Shown here: in pieces, positions 26,769 to 36,430 of the stretch | Layout: every line of letters begins with the position of its first letter | Numbering within the stretch: position 1 is the first letter of the stretch | DNA from: Nostoc edaphicum CCNP1411 | GTDB taxonomy: Bacteria; Cyanobacteriota; Cyanobacteriia; Cyanobacteriales; Nostocaceae | Direction of reading: 5' to 3' | Assembly (NCBI RefSeq): GCF_014023275.1 | Contig: NZ_CP054698.1 | Coordinates: forward strand, 5,851,001-5,915,000 | DNA: 64,000 nt | Translations under genes and position numbers: made by a program | The notes under the pieces: model-generated | Databases searched by the model: none | Seen by the model: only the letters and a program-made list of their open reading frames with translations | Told to the model about the DNA's origin: nothing

Positions 26769-27791
26769 ATGAGATCGACTCGCGTAAGGATCGCAATTGA
26801 CGCAATGGGAGGGGATCACGCACCCGGTGAAATCGTTGCTGGCGCATTGCGAGCACGGGAAGAATTGGGTGTAGATATATTGTTGGTTGGTGATCCCCAA
26901 CAAATAGAAGCTGCCTTGCCACCAAAAACAAGTTTAGGGCAGATGGAGATCGTTCCTGCTGAGGACGCGATCGCAATGGATGAGGAGCCTTTAAACGCAG
27001 TTAGACGCAAACGCAAGGCTTCTATTAATGTGGCCATGGATTTGGTCAAGCAGCAGCAAGCAGATGCCGTATTTTCTGCCGGACACTCTGGGGCAGCTAT
27101 GGCATCAGCTTTACTCCGGTTAGGACGATTGCCAGGAATTGATCGCCCAGCCATAGGGACAGTTTTTCCCACGATTGTTGCTGGTAAGCCAGTGCTGGTA
27201 CTTGACGTTGGGGCAAATGTAGATTGCCGCCCCAAATTTTTAGAGCAGTTTGCCGTCATGGGATCGGCTTACAGTCAGTACGTCTTGGGTACAACCGAGC
27301 CTAAAGTGGGTTTGCTGAATATCGGTGAAGAAGACTCCAAAGGCAATGATGCAGCCGTCCGTGCCCACCAACTGCTACGCGAAAATTCCCAAATTAATTT
27401 TATTGGCAATGCCGAAGGGCGTGATGTGCTTTCCGGTCGCTTTGATGTGATTGTCTGCGATGGATTTGTCGGCAATGTATTATTAAAATTTGCCGAAGCC
27501 GTCGGAGAAGTGATTCTGCAAATTCTGCGGGAAGAATTACCCCAAGGATTGCATGGTCAAATCGGTTCAGCATTCTTAAAACCAAACCTGAAGCGGGTTA
27601 AACAGCGAATGGATCATGCAGAACACGGTGGTGCCTTGTTGTTAGGCGTGGCAGGAGTCTGTTTTATCGGCCACGGTAGCTCACAAGCTCCTTCAATTTT
27701 TAATGCAATTCGGATGGCAAAAGAAGCTGTTGACAACCAGGTGATACAACGAATTCAGTCCCAATATATCCTAGAGCGCGAGAGCGGTTAG
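26769..27791 (+). CDS. plsX: Phosphate acyltransferase PlsX
   Basis: A 340-residue PlsX. RIAIDAMGGDHAPGEIVAGA is the diagnostic N-terminus and HAEHGGALLLGVAGVCFIGHG the conserved C-terminal block. It converts acyl-ACP and phosphate to acyl-phosphate, the donor for the first glycerol-3-phosphate acylation, thereby tying fatty acid synthesis to phospholipid synthesis. It opens a plsX-fabH-fabD run on the plus strand, with plsC farther down (35637), a lipid cluster separated by heptamer arrays and an inverted kinase gene. Confidence 0.97.
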   Translation: MRSTRVRIAIDAMGGDHAPGEIVAGALRAREELGVDILLVGDPQQIEAALPPKTSLGQMEIVPAEDAIAMDEEPLNAVRRKRKASINVAMDLVKQQQADAVFSAGHSGAAMASALLRLGRLPGIDRPAIGTVFPTIVAGKPVLVLDVGANVDCRPKFLEQFAVMGSAYSQYVLGTTEPKVGLLNIGEEDSKGNDAAVRAHQLLRENSQINFIGNAEGRDVLSGRFDVIVCDGFVGNVLLKFAEAVGEVILQILREELPQGLHGQIGSAFLKPNLKRVKQRMDHAEHGGALLLGVAGVCFIGHGSSQAPSIFNAIRMAKEAVDNQVIQRIQSQYILERESG

Positions 27792-27956
27792 TCATTGGTC
27801 ATTGGTCATTAGTCATTGGTCATTGGTCATTAGTCATTAGTCATTGGTCATTTGTAAAGGACAACTGGCATAGACGCGCTAGCGGCTTCCCGCAGGGTAG
27901 GACAAAGGACAAAGGACAACTGACAAAGGACAACTGACAAAGGACAAAGGACAAAA
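27788..27956. repeat. Heptamer arrays between plsX and fabH
   Basis: gtcattg/gtcatta units (about 27791-27856), then ggacaaa/ggacaac/tgacaaa units (about 27898-27955), separated by a short palindromic block (gacgcgctagcggcttcccg). The first array starts at the plsX stop codon. Confidence 0.8.
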
Positions 27957-27980
27957 AGCTGATAGCTTGGGAGATTAGGA

Positions 27981-28973
27981 GTGCAAAATTTAGGCATAGC
28001 AATTACCGGAAGTGGCTCGGCAGTACCAGCAACTTCACTACACAACCAAACGTTAAGTGAACTAGTTGAAACATCAGACGAATGGATTACCACAAGAACT
28101 GGGATTCGTCAACGGCGATTAGCGCTGCCGTCTGAGTCCTTGAGTGTACTCGCTACTGCCGCTAGCAGTAAGGCGATCGCAGCTTCGGGCATTAAACCAG
28201 AAGACCTAGACCTGATTCTGCTAGCGACTTCCACCCCCGATGATTTGTTTGGTAGTGCTTGTCAAGTACAGGCTCAATTGGGAGCTACCAATGCAGTGGC
28301 CTTTGACTTGACAGCTGCCTGCTCTGGCTTTGTGTTTGGTCTGGTTACAGCAGCCCAATACATTAGAACCGGTGTCTATAAAAATGTACTGTTGATAGGG
28401 GCAGATATCCTCTCTCGCTGGGTAGATTGGCAAGATCGGCGCACTTGTGTACTGTTTGGTGATGGTGCTGGGGCAGTAGTATTACAGGCTGACAAAAGCG
28501 ATCGCTTATTAGGATTTGCACTTAAAAGTGATGGCACTCAAAACCATCACCTCAATCTTGCCTACGCAGGCACTTCCCAAGAACTGCTCAGTGGTGTAAA
28601 TATCACCAAAGGCACTTACCAACCGATTACTATGAACGGCAAAGAAGTCTACCGCTTTGCTGTGCAAAAAGTGCCAGAAATTATTGATAAAGCATTGTTT
28701 CAAGCCAACCTCAGCGTTGATCAAATAGATTGGCTGCTGTTGCATCAAGCCAATCAACGGATTATCGATGCCGTTGCCCAACGCCTAAATATCCCAGAAC
28801 ATAAAGTTATCAGTAATCTTGCCCAGTACGGCAATACCTCTGCGGCTTCCATCCCCTTAGCTTTAGATGAAGCAGTACGGCAAGGCAAAATAAAACCCAA
28901 TGACATCGTTGCTGCATCCGGCTTTGGTGCCGGTCTTACCTGGGGTGCGGCAATTTTTAAATGGGGAAGATAA
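27981..28973 (+). CDS. fabH: Beta-ketoacyl-ACP synthase III
   Basis: A 330-residue KAS III. The catalytic triad is visible: Cys in DLTAACSGFVFGLV, His in LLHQANQRIIDAV and Asn in NLAQYGNTSAASIPLAL. It condenses acetyl-CoA with malonyl-ACP to start type II fatty acid synthesis. The start is GTG at 27981, with a TAGGAG-like ribosome-binding site immediately upstream; no ATG lies nearby in frame. It lies between plsX and fabD, as is common in cyanobacteria. Confidence 0.97.
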   Translation: MQNLGIAITGSGSAVPATSLHNQTLSELVETSDEWITTRTGIRQRRLALPSESLSVLATAASSKAIAASGIKPEDLDLILLATSTPDDLFGSACQVQAQLGATNAVAFDLTAACSGFVFGLVTAAQYIRTGVYKNVLLIGADILSRWVDWQDRRTCVLFGDGAGAVVLQADKSDRLLGFALKSDGTQNHHLNLAYAGTSQELLSGVNITKGTYQPITMNGKEVYRFAVQKVPEIIDKALFQANLSVDQIDWLLLHQANQRIIDAVAQRLNIPEHKVISNLAQYGNTSAASIPLALDEAVRQGKIKPNDIVAASGFGAGLTWGAAIFKWGR

Positions 28974-28979
28974 ATATTT

Positions 28980-29130
28980 TGTCCTTAGTCCTTAGTCATT
29001 TGTCCTTAGTTAATGACCAATACTTCTCTACGAGAGGATGTACCAACGGCAAAGCTCAGTACAAATGACCAATGACAAATGACAAATGACAAATGACAAA
29101 TGACAAATGACCAATGACAAATGACAAATG
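28980..29130. repeat. Heptamer arrays between fabH and fabD, reaching the fabD start
   Basis: A short gtcctta array (about 28981-29009) and a long atgacaa/atgacca array (about 29066-29134), whose final unit supplies the fabD ATG at 29128. The upstream bases of fabD are therefore repeat sequence and lack a Shine-Dalgarno. Confidence 0.8.
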
Positions 29131-30009
29131 ACAAAAACTGCATGGGTGTTTCCCGGACAAGGTTCCCAAGCGCTGGGAATGGGAATGGACTTATTAGATA
29201 TACCATCCGCTAAAAACAAATTTGCCCAAGCCGAGGAAATTTTGGGCTGGTCTGTAACAGAAATCTGTCAAAACGAAGAAGAAAAGTTATCACAAACGCT
29301 ATACACCCAGCCAATTCTTTATGTGGTAGAAAGCATTCTTGCTGACCTTCTCCGAGAACGAGGACATCAGCCAGATTTAGTTGCGGGTCACAGTTTGGGA
29401 GAATATTCTGCCCTTTATGTAGCGGGTGTCTTTGAGTGGTCGGCTGGTTTATATCTAGTAAAACGTCGTGCAGAACTCATGGATAGTGCCGTTGGTGGCA
29501 TGATGGCAGCTTTGATGAACTTTGACCGCGAACAGTTGGAAAAAGTCATTGCCGAAACGCCTGATGTAGTGCTGGCAAATGACAATAGTTCGGCTCAGGT
29601 GGTAATTTCAGGCACGGCTGAGGCTGTACAAGCAGTGATGACTCAAGTTAAAGCAAAGCGTGCTATTCCCCTAAAAGTTTCTGGAGCATTTCATTCACAT
29701 TTAATAGCACCAGCGGCGGCTGAATTCCAAGACATTCTAGAATCTGTAGAATTTCAGCCAGCTGTTGTACCAGTTTTGTCTAATGTAGAACCAATTCCGT
29801 CTATTGATGCCAAGATTTTAAAGCAGCGCCTGAACCAACAAATGACTGGTTCTGTAAGATGGCGAGAAATTTGTCTGCAATTACCAGCTAACGGTATCGA
29901 GCGAGTGATGGAAATTGGCCCTGGTAAAGTCCTAACTGGCTTGGTGAAACGTAATAGCCCTGATTTAATATTACAAAACATCCAGAGTGCTGCTGATTTA
30001 CCCGCTTAA
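29128..30009 (+). CDS. fabD: Malonyl-CoA:ACP transacylase
   Basis: A 293-residue FabD. WVFPGQGSQALGMG opens the protein, the nucleophile Ser is in AGHSLGEYSALYVAG, and the catalytic His is in SGAFHSHLIAPA. It loads malonyl groups onto acyl carrier protein for fatty acid elongation. It is the third gene of the plsX-fabH-fabD series. The ATG lies in the last heptamer of the preceding repeat array. The stop is only four bases from the stop of the convergent kinase gene. Confidence 0.97.
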   Translation: MTKTAWVFPGQGSQALGMGMDLLDIPSAKNKFAQAEEILGWSVTEICQNEEEKLSQTLYTQPILYVVESILADLLRERGHQPDLVAGHSLGEYSALYVAGVFEWSAGLYLVKRRAELMDSAVGGMMAALMNFDREQLEKVIAETPDVVLANDNSSAQVVISGTAEAVQAVMTQVKAKRAIPLKVSGAFHSHLIAPAAAEFQDILESVEFQPAVVPVLSNVEPIPSIDAKILKQRLNQQMTGSVRWREICLQLPANGIERVMEIGPGKVLTGLVKRNSPDLILQNIQSAADLPA

Positions 30010-30013
30010 CTTT

Positions 30014-33000
30014 TTATAGCTTTATTTCAATTACAAATTCTGTACCCTTACTCAGAACAGAGTTAAAATTCAATTTGCCGCTGTGGGTTTCTTCGACAAT
30101 TTGACGAGCGATCGCTAATCCTAATCCCGTACCTTTACCCACACCTTTTGTAGTAAATAAGTGGTCGAAGATTTTTTCTTGCACTTTTTCATCGATTCCT
30201 TGACCATTATCTGCGATCGCAATTTTCAGCCCTTTATTTTCTACTGAGGTTTTAATTATAATTCGGTTGGGATTTTTCTTAATCTCCTCAAAAGTCCGTC
30301 CCCTATTTGATTCATCTAGCGCATCAATGGCATTTGCCAGAATATTCATAAATACCTGATTTAATTGCCCAGGAAAACATTCAATCTGGGGCAAATTACC
30401 GTAATCAGTGACCACTTCAATTTCTGGACGTTCTTCATTAGCTTTCAGACGATGTTTGAGAATTAAAATAGTGCTGTCAATACCTTCGTGGATATTAAAC
30501 GACACTTTGTAATCTTGATCAGCACGGGAGAAAGTCCGAAGACTGGTGCTGATGTTGCGGAGGCGATCGCACGCCATTGTCATAGAATCAATGATCTTGG
30601 GTAAGTCTGATAAACTATAATCCAAGTCAATATCTTCGGCATGGTCTTTAATTTTATCGCTGGGATTGGGTAGACTTTCTTGATAGAGTTTTAAGTGTTC
30701 AAAAATATCTGCAATAGTGGGTTTAGCTTGTTGGAGACTGGCAGAAATAAAGCCCAAAGGATTATTCATTTCATGGGCTACCCCAGCAACCAAATTACCT
30801 AATGCAGACATTTTTTCACTTTGAACAACTTGTAATTGTGCTTGTTGTAAGTTTTGTAATGCAATTCCTGCTTGTTGATAAAGTCGAGCATTCTCTAGAG
30901 ATATTGCAGCTTGAGATGAAAGAAGGTTAATTACACTGAGGCGATCGTTAGTAAAAACTCCTTGAGTCAAGCTATTTTCTAGGTAGAGAATTCCTACTAA
31001 ATGCACTTGATTAATAATCGGGACACACAACACACTCTGAGGTTGATGTTCCAACATATATTTCCCAATTACCCCAGGAATATCTGTTTTGCAATTGTCT
31101 ATAACAATTGTTTGTTGAGTATTTTTGACATAATTGATAATTTTTACGGGAATATCTTGACAATTGTCTAGTAATTGTGAATTGAGGATAGTTTGTATTT
31201 CCTCATGCTCAATAAAGGTAATTGCTTTAACTTCCCAAGTGTCCTCCTCTTGGGGAAGAATTAGTACAACTTTTTTCGCACCAGAGTTTTCTAGGATAAT
31301 CCGGGTGAGGCTGGCAATGAGTTGATCTGATTTTAGAGAACTGGAAATAGCTTGAGCAGCTTTGAAAACAGAGGTAAAATCTAGAACATCAGCAATACTA
31401 GTGCTGCCAATACTAGAAGAAGAGGTGGTGCCACGAAAAGCAATAGTTTCTAAGGGATTGAGATTGATCCGTTGGTGTTGCAAGATGGGTTTGAGTAGTT
31501 GGGGATAAGTTTTTTCTAGGTGATTAACTTTGGCTTTAGCTCCCCAACGGGCGTAGCAGTAGTATGCTTCTTGTATATAGACTTGGGCGATTTTTTCTTT
31601 ACCCCAGTCGAGGTAGAATTTGGCTGCTAGTTCGTTGCTAAGTGCTTCTTCTTGAATGTAGCCGTTTTCTTTGGCAAGAGATATGGCGCGATCGTACAAT
31701 TCTATTGCTTCGGTTTTTTGTCCTAATATCCGAAAGCTTTCAGCTTCTACCAAGTTGTATTTGTGGGCATAATTCTGTGGCGCACTTTCTGCCCATTTTT
31801 TTAGTTTTTTGTGAGTTTCTACTACTCGCTCAATAATTAATTTTTGCTCAGTTATTGAGCAGTCTTTATATAAGGCTAAATTAGTCAAAGCCTCATAAAA
31901 ATAAAAGGTTGGAATTAGCACTAATCCAGTCACGCTGGTTAAATATTTCTCTACAACAGCGACGTTTTTTAGTGCTTCTTGATATTTGCCAAAGAGATAA
32001 CACAAAAGCAATTTACAAAAATGAAGCTGACAAATAATACTAGTTTGATTGGCAGCTTGATGCAGAGGTAACATTGCCACTTCATCATAAACTTCGCCAA
32101 TTAAAAAACAAGGATTGTCTGACACTCCCAACAAATTTAAAACTGATTGATAATAGATGCTATTGAAATTCAAATAGGTAGTTTGCTTAAACTGGTGCAT
32201 AATTGTGCCATAGTTTCCCATAGCTTGGGCTAATTCCTCCAAACCATGACCACTCAAATAGGCATATCTGCCAAAAACATAGGCAGACATTACAGCATAT
32301 TCAATATCACCAGTTTCTAAACCGCTCGTATAGGCTTGCAGAAGAGGATTTAAAGTTTCTTTAACAGGCGATTTCCAATGTCGAATAAAACAATTTACTG
32401 CAAATAGAGTTTTTGATTTCAGCTTAAAAGCATTTAAACGGTCAACCAACACTAATGCCATTTCCCCAAATTCATATCCTGTATCAATTTCTCCTAGAAC
32501 ACCGCAGAGTATAAGTCCGTAACTAGCATAAGCATAGGTAGATTCTGGAGCATTACCATAGAGGATTGATAGTTGAACTTGTTTAAAGATAATTACTCGA
32601 AACAATGCGGGATTGGCTTGATAGGCCGCTGACATAATACTCGACAAAATTTGCATTGCTGCCAGAATATTCTCATCAGTCATTTTTGGCAGTTCTAGTA
32701 AATCTATCGCTGGTTTATCTGCCAAAAGACGTTTTGTTTGTTCCAGTTCAGACTCGATATCAATTTGATTGACTTGTTGAGGCAGTTCCACTCCTATTGA
32801 TTGAAGAACAGTTAGTGCAGTTTGCAAAGCATTCTTGTGCTGTGCCTGTGCCATGTAAGCTTGAATTTTGACATTGTAGATAGGAATTTCTTCGAGTCTG
32901 GTTTTTGCTTGTTGTATAACGACAGTTGCACAACTTTCCATGCGTTCAAAGTCACCACTCAGACAAAGTACTTCTGTTATGGATTGATATAGTAATAGTG

Positions 33001-35392
33001 TTAGCTCATACTGGCTATACCAACTCTCATGAGGTAAAAGTTCTAAACCTATTGTTAAATATTCAACGGCTAATGTATAAGCAGTTGCCAATTGTGCTTT
33101 TCTACCTGCTTTTAAATTCAATTTGAGGAGTTTTTCTCGTTCAATCGGATCAATAATCAGCGTTAATGCAATATTTAACTGATTAACAATTTCAAAAAGT
33201 TTTTCTTCTTTTTGGACTTCAGGTGTGTTTTTAAGTAATAGCTTGCCTATTTGTAGATGGGTAGCTTTTTTCTGTTCTTCAGGGATAAGAGAGTATGCAG
33301 CTTCTTGGACGCGATCGTGTAAAAATTTATAGGTAACAATTTCCGAATTTTCTTCAGCAATAGCTTTACTTCCCTCACTAAGATAAAATTTATAGACCTC
33401 GCTAGTAGGTAAAATTAAACCCTCATGCAATGCATTCCACAAATTAGTTGCCGTTTCTGCTTGCGATTGTTCTAAAACAACTGCCAATGTTTTCAAATCA
33501 AACTGATTTCCAATACAAGCAGCTAATTTCAAAACATCTTGAGTTGGTTGTGATAGCTTTCGTAATTGCAATACCATGAATTTAACGACATCATTTGTGA
33601 CTGCCAGTTGATTAATTTGTGTGATATCACATTGCCAGTAGCCCTCTGTCAAGTTAAATTTAATTAGCCCATCCTGATATAATGATTTAATAAATTGAGT
33701 GCCAAAAAATGGATTTCCAGAAGTTTTCTGATAGACTATTTTTGAAATTGGTAACGCTAAATTTTCTGAACATTTAAGCGTTGCAGCAATTAATTGATTT
33801 ACATCCCCTTGACTTAATAATGCTAAAGTAATTGTGTTAATAGTTGCTGCTGTTTTTTGCATCTCACTAACAGTCAACATCAACGGATGTACTGGGTTGA
33901 CTTCATTATTTCGATAAGCACCAATTAATAAAAGATACTTTGTATCAGCTATTAATAACTGCATTAATTTCAATGATGGCAAATCAGCCCACTGTAAATC
34001 ATCTAAAAATATTACTAATGGATGTTCAACGCTAGTGAAGACTTGTGTAAATTTTTGAAATAATAAATTAAATCTATTTTGTGATGCGCTTCCTGATAAT
34101 TCTATGGCTGGCGTTTGTTTGCCAATAATTTTTTCTAATTCGGGGATCACTTCAATAATTACTTGTCCATTTTCACCTACAGCTTCTAAAATTTTAATTT
34201 TCCATTGCTGAATTTGAGTATCACTTTCTGTTAATAATTGGCCCATTAAATTTCGGAATGCTTGTACAAAGGCAATTAAGGGAACATTCCGTTGAAATTG
34301 GTCATATTTACCTTTGATAAAATAACCGCGTTGGCGCACAATCGGTTTATGAACTTCGTTAACAACAGCAGTTTTACCAATGCCTGAAAAACCAGCGACC
34401 AGAATCATTTCAGTTGTACCTTTGCTAACTCTTTCAAAGGCTTCAAGGAGTGTGGCTATTTCGGCTTCTCGTCCATATAGTTTGTCGGGAATAATAAAGC
34501 GATCGCACACATCGCTTTGGGCAATTTCAAAGCTATCAATTGCACCAGTTTCTTTTAGCTGATGTAAACATTTTTCTAAATCAAATTTTAATCCTAATGC
34601 ACTCTGATAGCGATCTTCAGCATTTTTCATCATTAATTTTATGACAATATCTGAAATCACTTGTGGAATTTCTTCACTTTTGATTTTTTCTGCAACTTTT
34701 GCAATATGACAATGTAGCAACTCCATTGGATCGTTTGATTTAAATGGTAATCTTCCAGTTAGTAATTCGTAAAAAGTTACACCTAGAGCATAAAAATCAG
34801 TTCGATAGTCAATCCCTCGATTCATTCTGCCTGTTTGTTCTGGTGATAAATAACTGAGTGTCCCTTCTAATACATTTGGACTGATCAGCGTTTGGGTTTC
34901 TCGTGGTAGCAGAGATGCAATACTAAAGTCAATTAATTTAACTTGTTTGGTTTCGGGATTAATTAGAATATTGGCGGGTTTGATATCTTTATGAATAATC
35001 CGTTCGCGGTAGAGTATATCTAAGGTATTGCACAGTGCGATCGCAATTCGTAAAAACTCTTGTATAAAAGCGATATGTCGCGTCTGGTTAGAGATGAAAT
35101 AATCTTTAAGAGAAATCCCGCCAAAATCTTCCATTACCAACGCATAGCCATTTTGATACGGTTCCAAGCTGTAGGTTTGGATGATTAGAGGTGAGTTGAG
35201 ATTTTTAGCTATGGTGTACTGATTACGAAACGATAAGAGTTCGCTGAAACTCGGATAAGGATTTTTGAGCAATTTAATCACAACAGGTAATAAGTCAGTT
35301 TCTCGATAACCGCGATAAACCAGGGTTCGAGAACCGTTGTAGAGTTGTTCGGTAACCTTGTATCCAGGAATACTGACTGTAGTGATAAACAT
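30014..35392 (-). CDS. Hybrid Ser/Thr kinase - AAA ATPase - GAF - histidine kinase
   Basis: A 1792-residue signalling protein typical of filamentous cyanobacteria. The N-terminal protein kinase has Lys40 (VVIKLLKN), HKDIKPAN (catalytic Asp about 136) and DFS rather than DFG at about 155-157. A Walker A (GFSGIGKT, about 334-341) and Walker B (LVIFLDDLQWADLPS) define an ATPase module like that of AAA-type signalling proteins. A long helical TPR-like region follows, then a GAF domain (about 1310-1480). The histidine kinase has its H-box at about residue 1539 (GVAHEMNNPLGF) and a C-terminal GKGTGLGLAIARQIV. It probably integrates an unknown signal and passes phosphate to an unlinked response regulator. 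It is inverted between fabD and plsC, interrupting what is often one lipid operon. Confidence 0.92.
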   Translation of the reverse strand: MFITTVSIPGYKVTEQLYNGSRTLVYRGYRETDLLPVVIKLLKNPYPSFSELLSFRNQYTIAKNLNSPLIIQTYSLEPYQNGYALVMEDFGGISLKDYFISNQTRHIAFIQEFLRIAIALCNTLDILYRERIIHKDIKPANILINPETKQVKLIDFSIASLLPRETQTLISPNVLEGTLSYLSPEQTGRMNRGIDYRTDFYALGVTFYELLTGRLPFKSNDPMELLHCHIAKVAEKIKSEEIPQVISDIVIKLMMKNAEDRYQSALGLKFDLEKCLHQLKETGAIDSFEIAQSDVCDRFIIPDKLYGREAEIATLLEAFERVSKGTTEMILVAGFSGIGKTAVVNEVHKPIVRQRGYFIKGKYDQFQRNVPLIAFVQAFRNLMGQLLTESDTQIQQWKIKILEAVGENGQVIIEVIPELEKIIGKQTPAIELSGSASQNRFNLLFQKFTQVFTSVEHPLVIFLDDLQWADLPSLKLMQLLIADTKYLLLIGAYRNNEVNPVHPLMLTVSEMQKTAATINTITLALLSQGDVNQLIAATLKCSENLALPISKIVYQKTSGNPFFGTQFIKSLYQDGLIKFNLTEGYWQCDITQINQLAVTNDVVKFMVLQLRKLSQPTQDVLKLAACIGNQFDLKTLAVVLEQSQAETATNLWNALHEGLILPTSEVYKFYLSEGSKAIAEENSEIVTYKFLHDRVQEAAYSLIPEEQKKATHLQIGKLLLKNTPEVQKEEKLFEIVNQLNIALTLIIDPIEREKLLKLNLKAGRKAQLATAYTLAVEYLTIGLELLPHESWYSQYELTLLLYQSITEVLCLSGDFERMESCATVVIQQAKTRLEEIPIYNVKIQAYMAQAQHKNALQTALTVLQSIGVELPQQVNQIDIESELEQTKRLLADKPAIDLLELPKMTDENILAAMQILSSIMSAAYQANPALFRVIIFKQVQLSILYGNAPESTYAYASYGLILCGVLGEIDTGYEFGEMALVLVDRLNAFKLKSKTLFAVNCFIRHWKSPVKETLNPLLQAYTSGLETGDIEYAVMSAYVFGRYAYLSGHGLEELAQAMGNYGTIMHQFKQTTYLNFNSIYYQSVLNLLGVSDNPCFLIGEVYDEVAMLPLHQAANQTSIICQLHFCKLLLCYLFGKYQEALKNVAVVEKYLTSVTGLVLIPTFYFYEALTNLALYKDCSITEQKLIIERVVETHKKLKKWAESAPQNYAHKYNLVEAESFRILGQKTEAIELYDRAISLAKENGYIQEEALSNELAAKFYLDWGKEKIAQVYIQEAYYCYARWGAKAKVNHLEKTYPQLLKPILQHQRINLNPLETIAFRGTTSSSSIGSTSIADVLDFTSVFKAAQAISSSLKSDQLIASLTRIILENSGAKKVVLILPQEEDTWEVKAITFIEHEEIQTILNSQLLDNCQDIPVKIINYVKNTQQTIVIDNCKTDIPGVIGKYMLEHQPQSVLCVPIINQVHLVGILYLENSLTQGVFTNDRLSVINLLSSQAAISLENARLYQQAGIALQNLQQAQLQVVQSEKMSALGNLVAGVAHEMNNPLGFISASLQQAKPTIADIFEHLKLYQESLPNPSDKIKDHAEDIDLDYSLSDLPKIIDSMTMACDRLRNISTSLRTFSRADQDYKVSFNIHEGIDSTILILKHRLKANEERPEIEVVTDYGNLPQIECFPGQLNQVFMNILANAIDALDESNRGRTFEEIKKNPNRIIIKTSVENKGLKIAIADNGQGIDEKVQEKIFDHLFTTKGVGKGTGLGLAIARQIVEETHSGKLNFNSVLSKGTEFVIEIKL

Positions 35393-35636
35393 ACTGCTAA
35401 ATTCTAAAGATTTCTAGATTTAGTTTTCCCAGATGGGTGAAGCAATTCATGAGACATCTTGCAAAAGTAACAAATGCCAAGATGTCGGGGAAAGGTCAAA
35501 GGTTAAAGGGTAAGGGGAAATTCCATCCCTTTCCCCTTTACCCCTTCCCCTTTCCCCAACTTCTGCAAGAAGTCTATGTTTGATCTGGGTGTTGCGATCG
35601 CTTATGCTAAATTCAGTTTGATTTGTATTATCTTCT

Positions 35637-36275
35637 GTGGACAAAAACCGCGAACCGTTTATCAGTCTGGCACTTTACCACGCCTTTAAATGGTCAGTCG
35701 TCAGCCCCATGCTTCACGCTTACTTTCGGGGCCGGATTTATGGTACGGAAAATGTCCCTCAATCAGGGCCGCTACTGATAGTAAGTAATCACGCTAGTTA
35801 CTTTGATCCGCCGATTGTTTCTAATTGTGTACGTCGTCCAGTGGCGTACATGGCTAAAGAAGAATTATTTAAGATTCCTATTTTGGCGCAAGCGATTAAA
35901 TTGTACGGTGCTTACCCAGTGAGTCGGGGAAATGCCGATCGCAATGCCATCCGTTCCGCCCTAGAATATCTCAATAACGGCTGGGCTGTCGGTGTTTTTT
36001 TACAAGGTACTCGCACTCCAGATGGTCGAATTACAGACCCCAAAAGAGGCGCATTGCTGCTGGCGGCGAAAGCAAAAGCCCCAATATTGCCGGTGAGTGT
36101 CTGGGGTACTGAGGAGATTTTACAAAAAGGCTCGAAAATACCCCACGCAGTTCCCATAACTGTGAGAATTGGTAACTTGATTGATGCTCCCAGTTCCAGC
36201 AATAAAGAGGAATTGGAAGCGTTGACACAAAAGTGTACCAAAGTAATTAACGAGATGCATGATTTGGGAAGATGA
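35637..36275 (+). CDS. plsC: 1-acyl-sn-glycerol-3-phosphate acyltransferase
   Basis: A 212-residue PlsC-type enzyme. NHx4D is NHASYFDPPIV (about 51), and the substrate block is FLQGTRTPDGR, with GTR in place of the usual EGTR. It acylates lysophosphatidate to phosphatidate. The start is GTG 35637 (SD weak). In context it completes the plsX-fabH-fabD lipid set on the same strand, with the inverted kinase in between. It is the better candidate for the housekeeping plsC, compared with the more divergent acyltransferase at 17862. Confidence 0.88.
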   Translation: MDKNREPFISLALYHAFKWSVVSPMLHAYFRGRIYGTENVPQSGPLLIVSNHASYFDPPIVSNCVRRPVAYMAKEELFKIPILAQAIKLYGAYPVSRGNADRNAIRSALEYLNNGWAVGVFLQGTRTPDGRITDPKRGALLLAAKAKAPILPVSVWGTEEILQKGSKIPHAVPITVRIGNLIDAPSSSNKEELEALTQKCTKVINEMHDLGR

Positions 36276-36430
36276 GTTAGAAAAGCTCAGATATATGCTT
36301 TAGGGAGGTAGCGATCGCCCCTTCGCTTCTGTATGTTTAAGGTCAATCTGCTCTAGCAATGAAGTCTAACTTTGTGCTTAAATGCAACTGCTAGGCAAAT
36401 CTACCATCTATAATTCACCCTAAACAGCAT

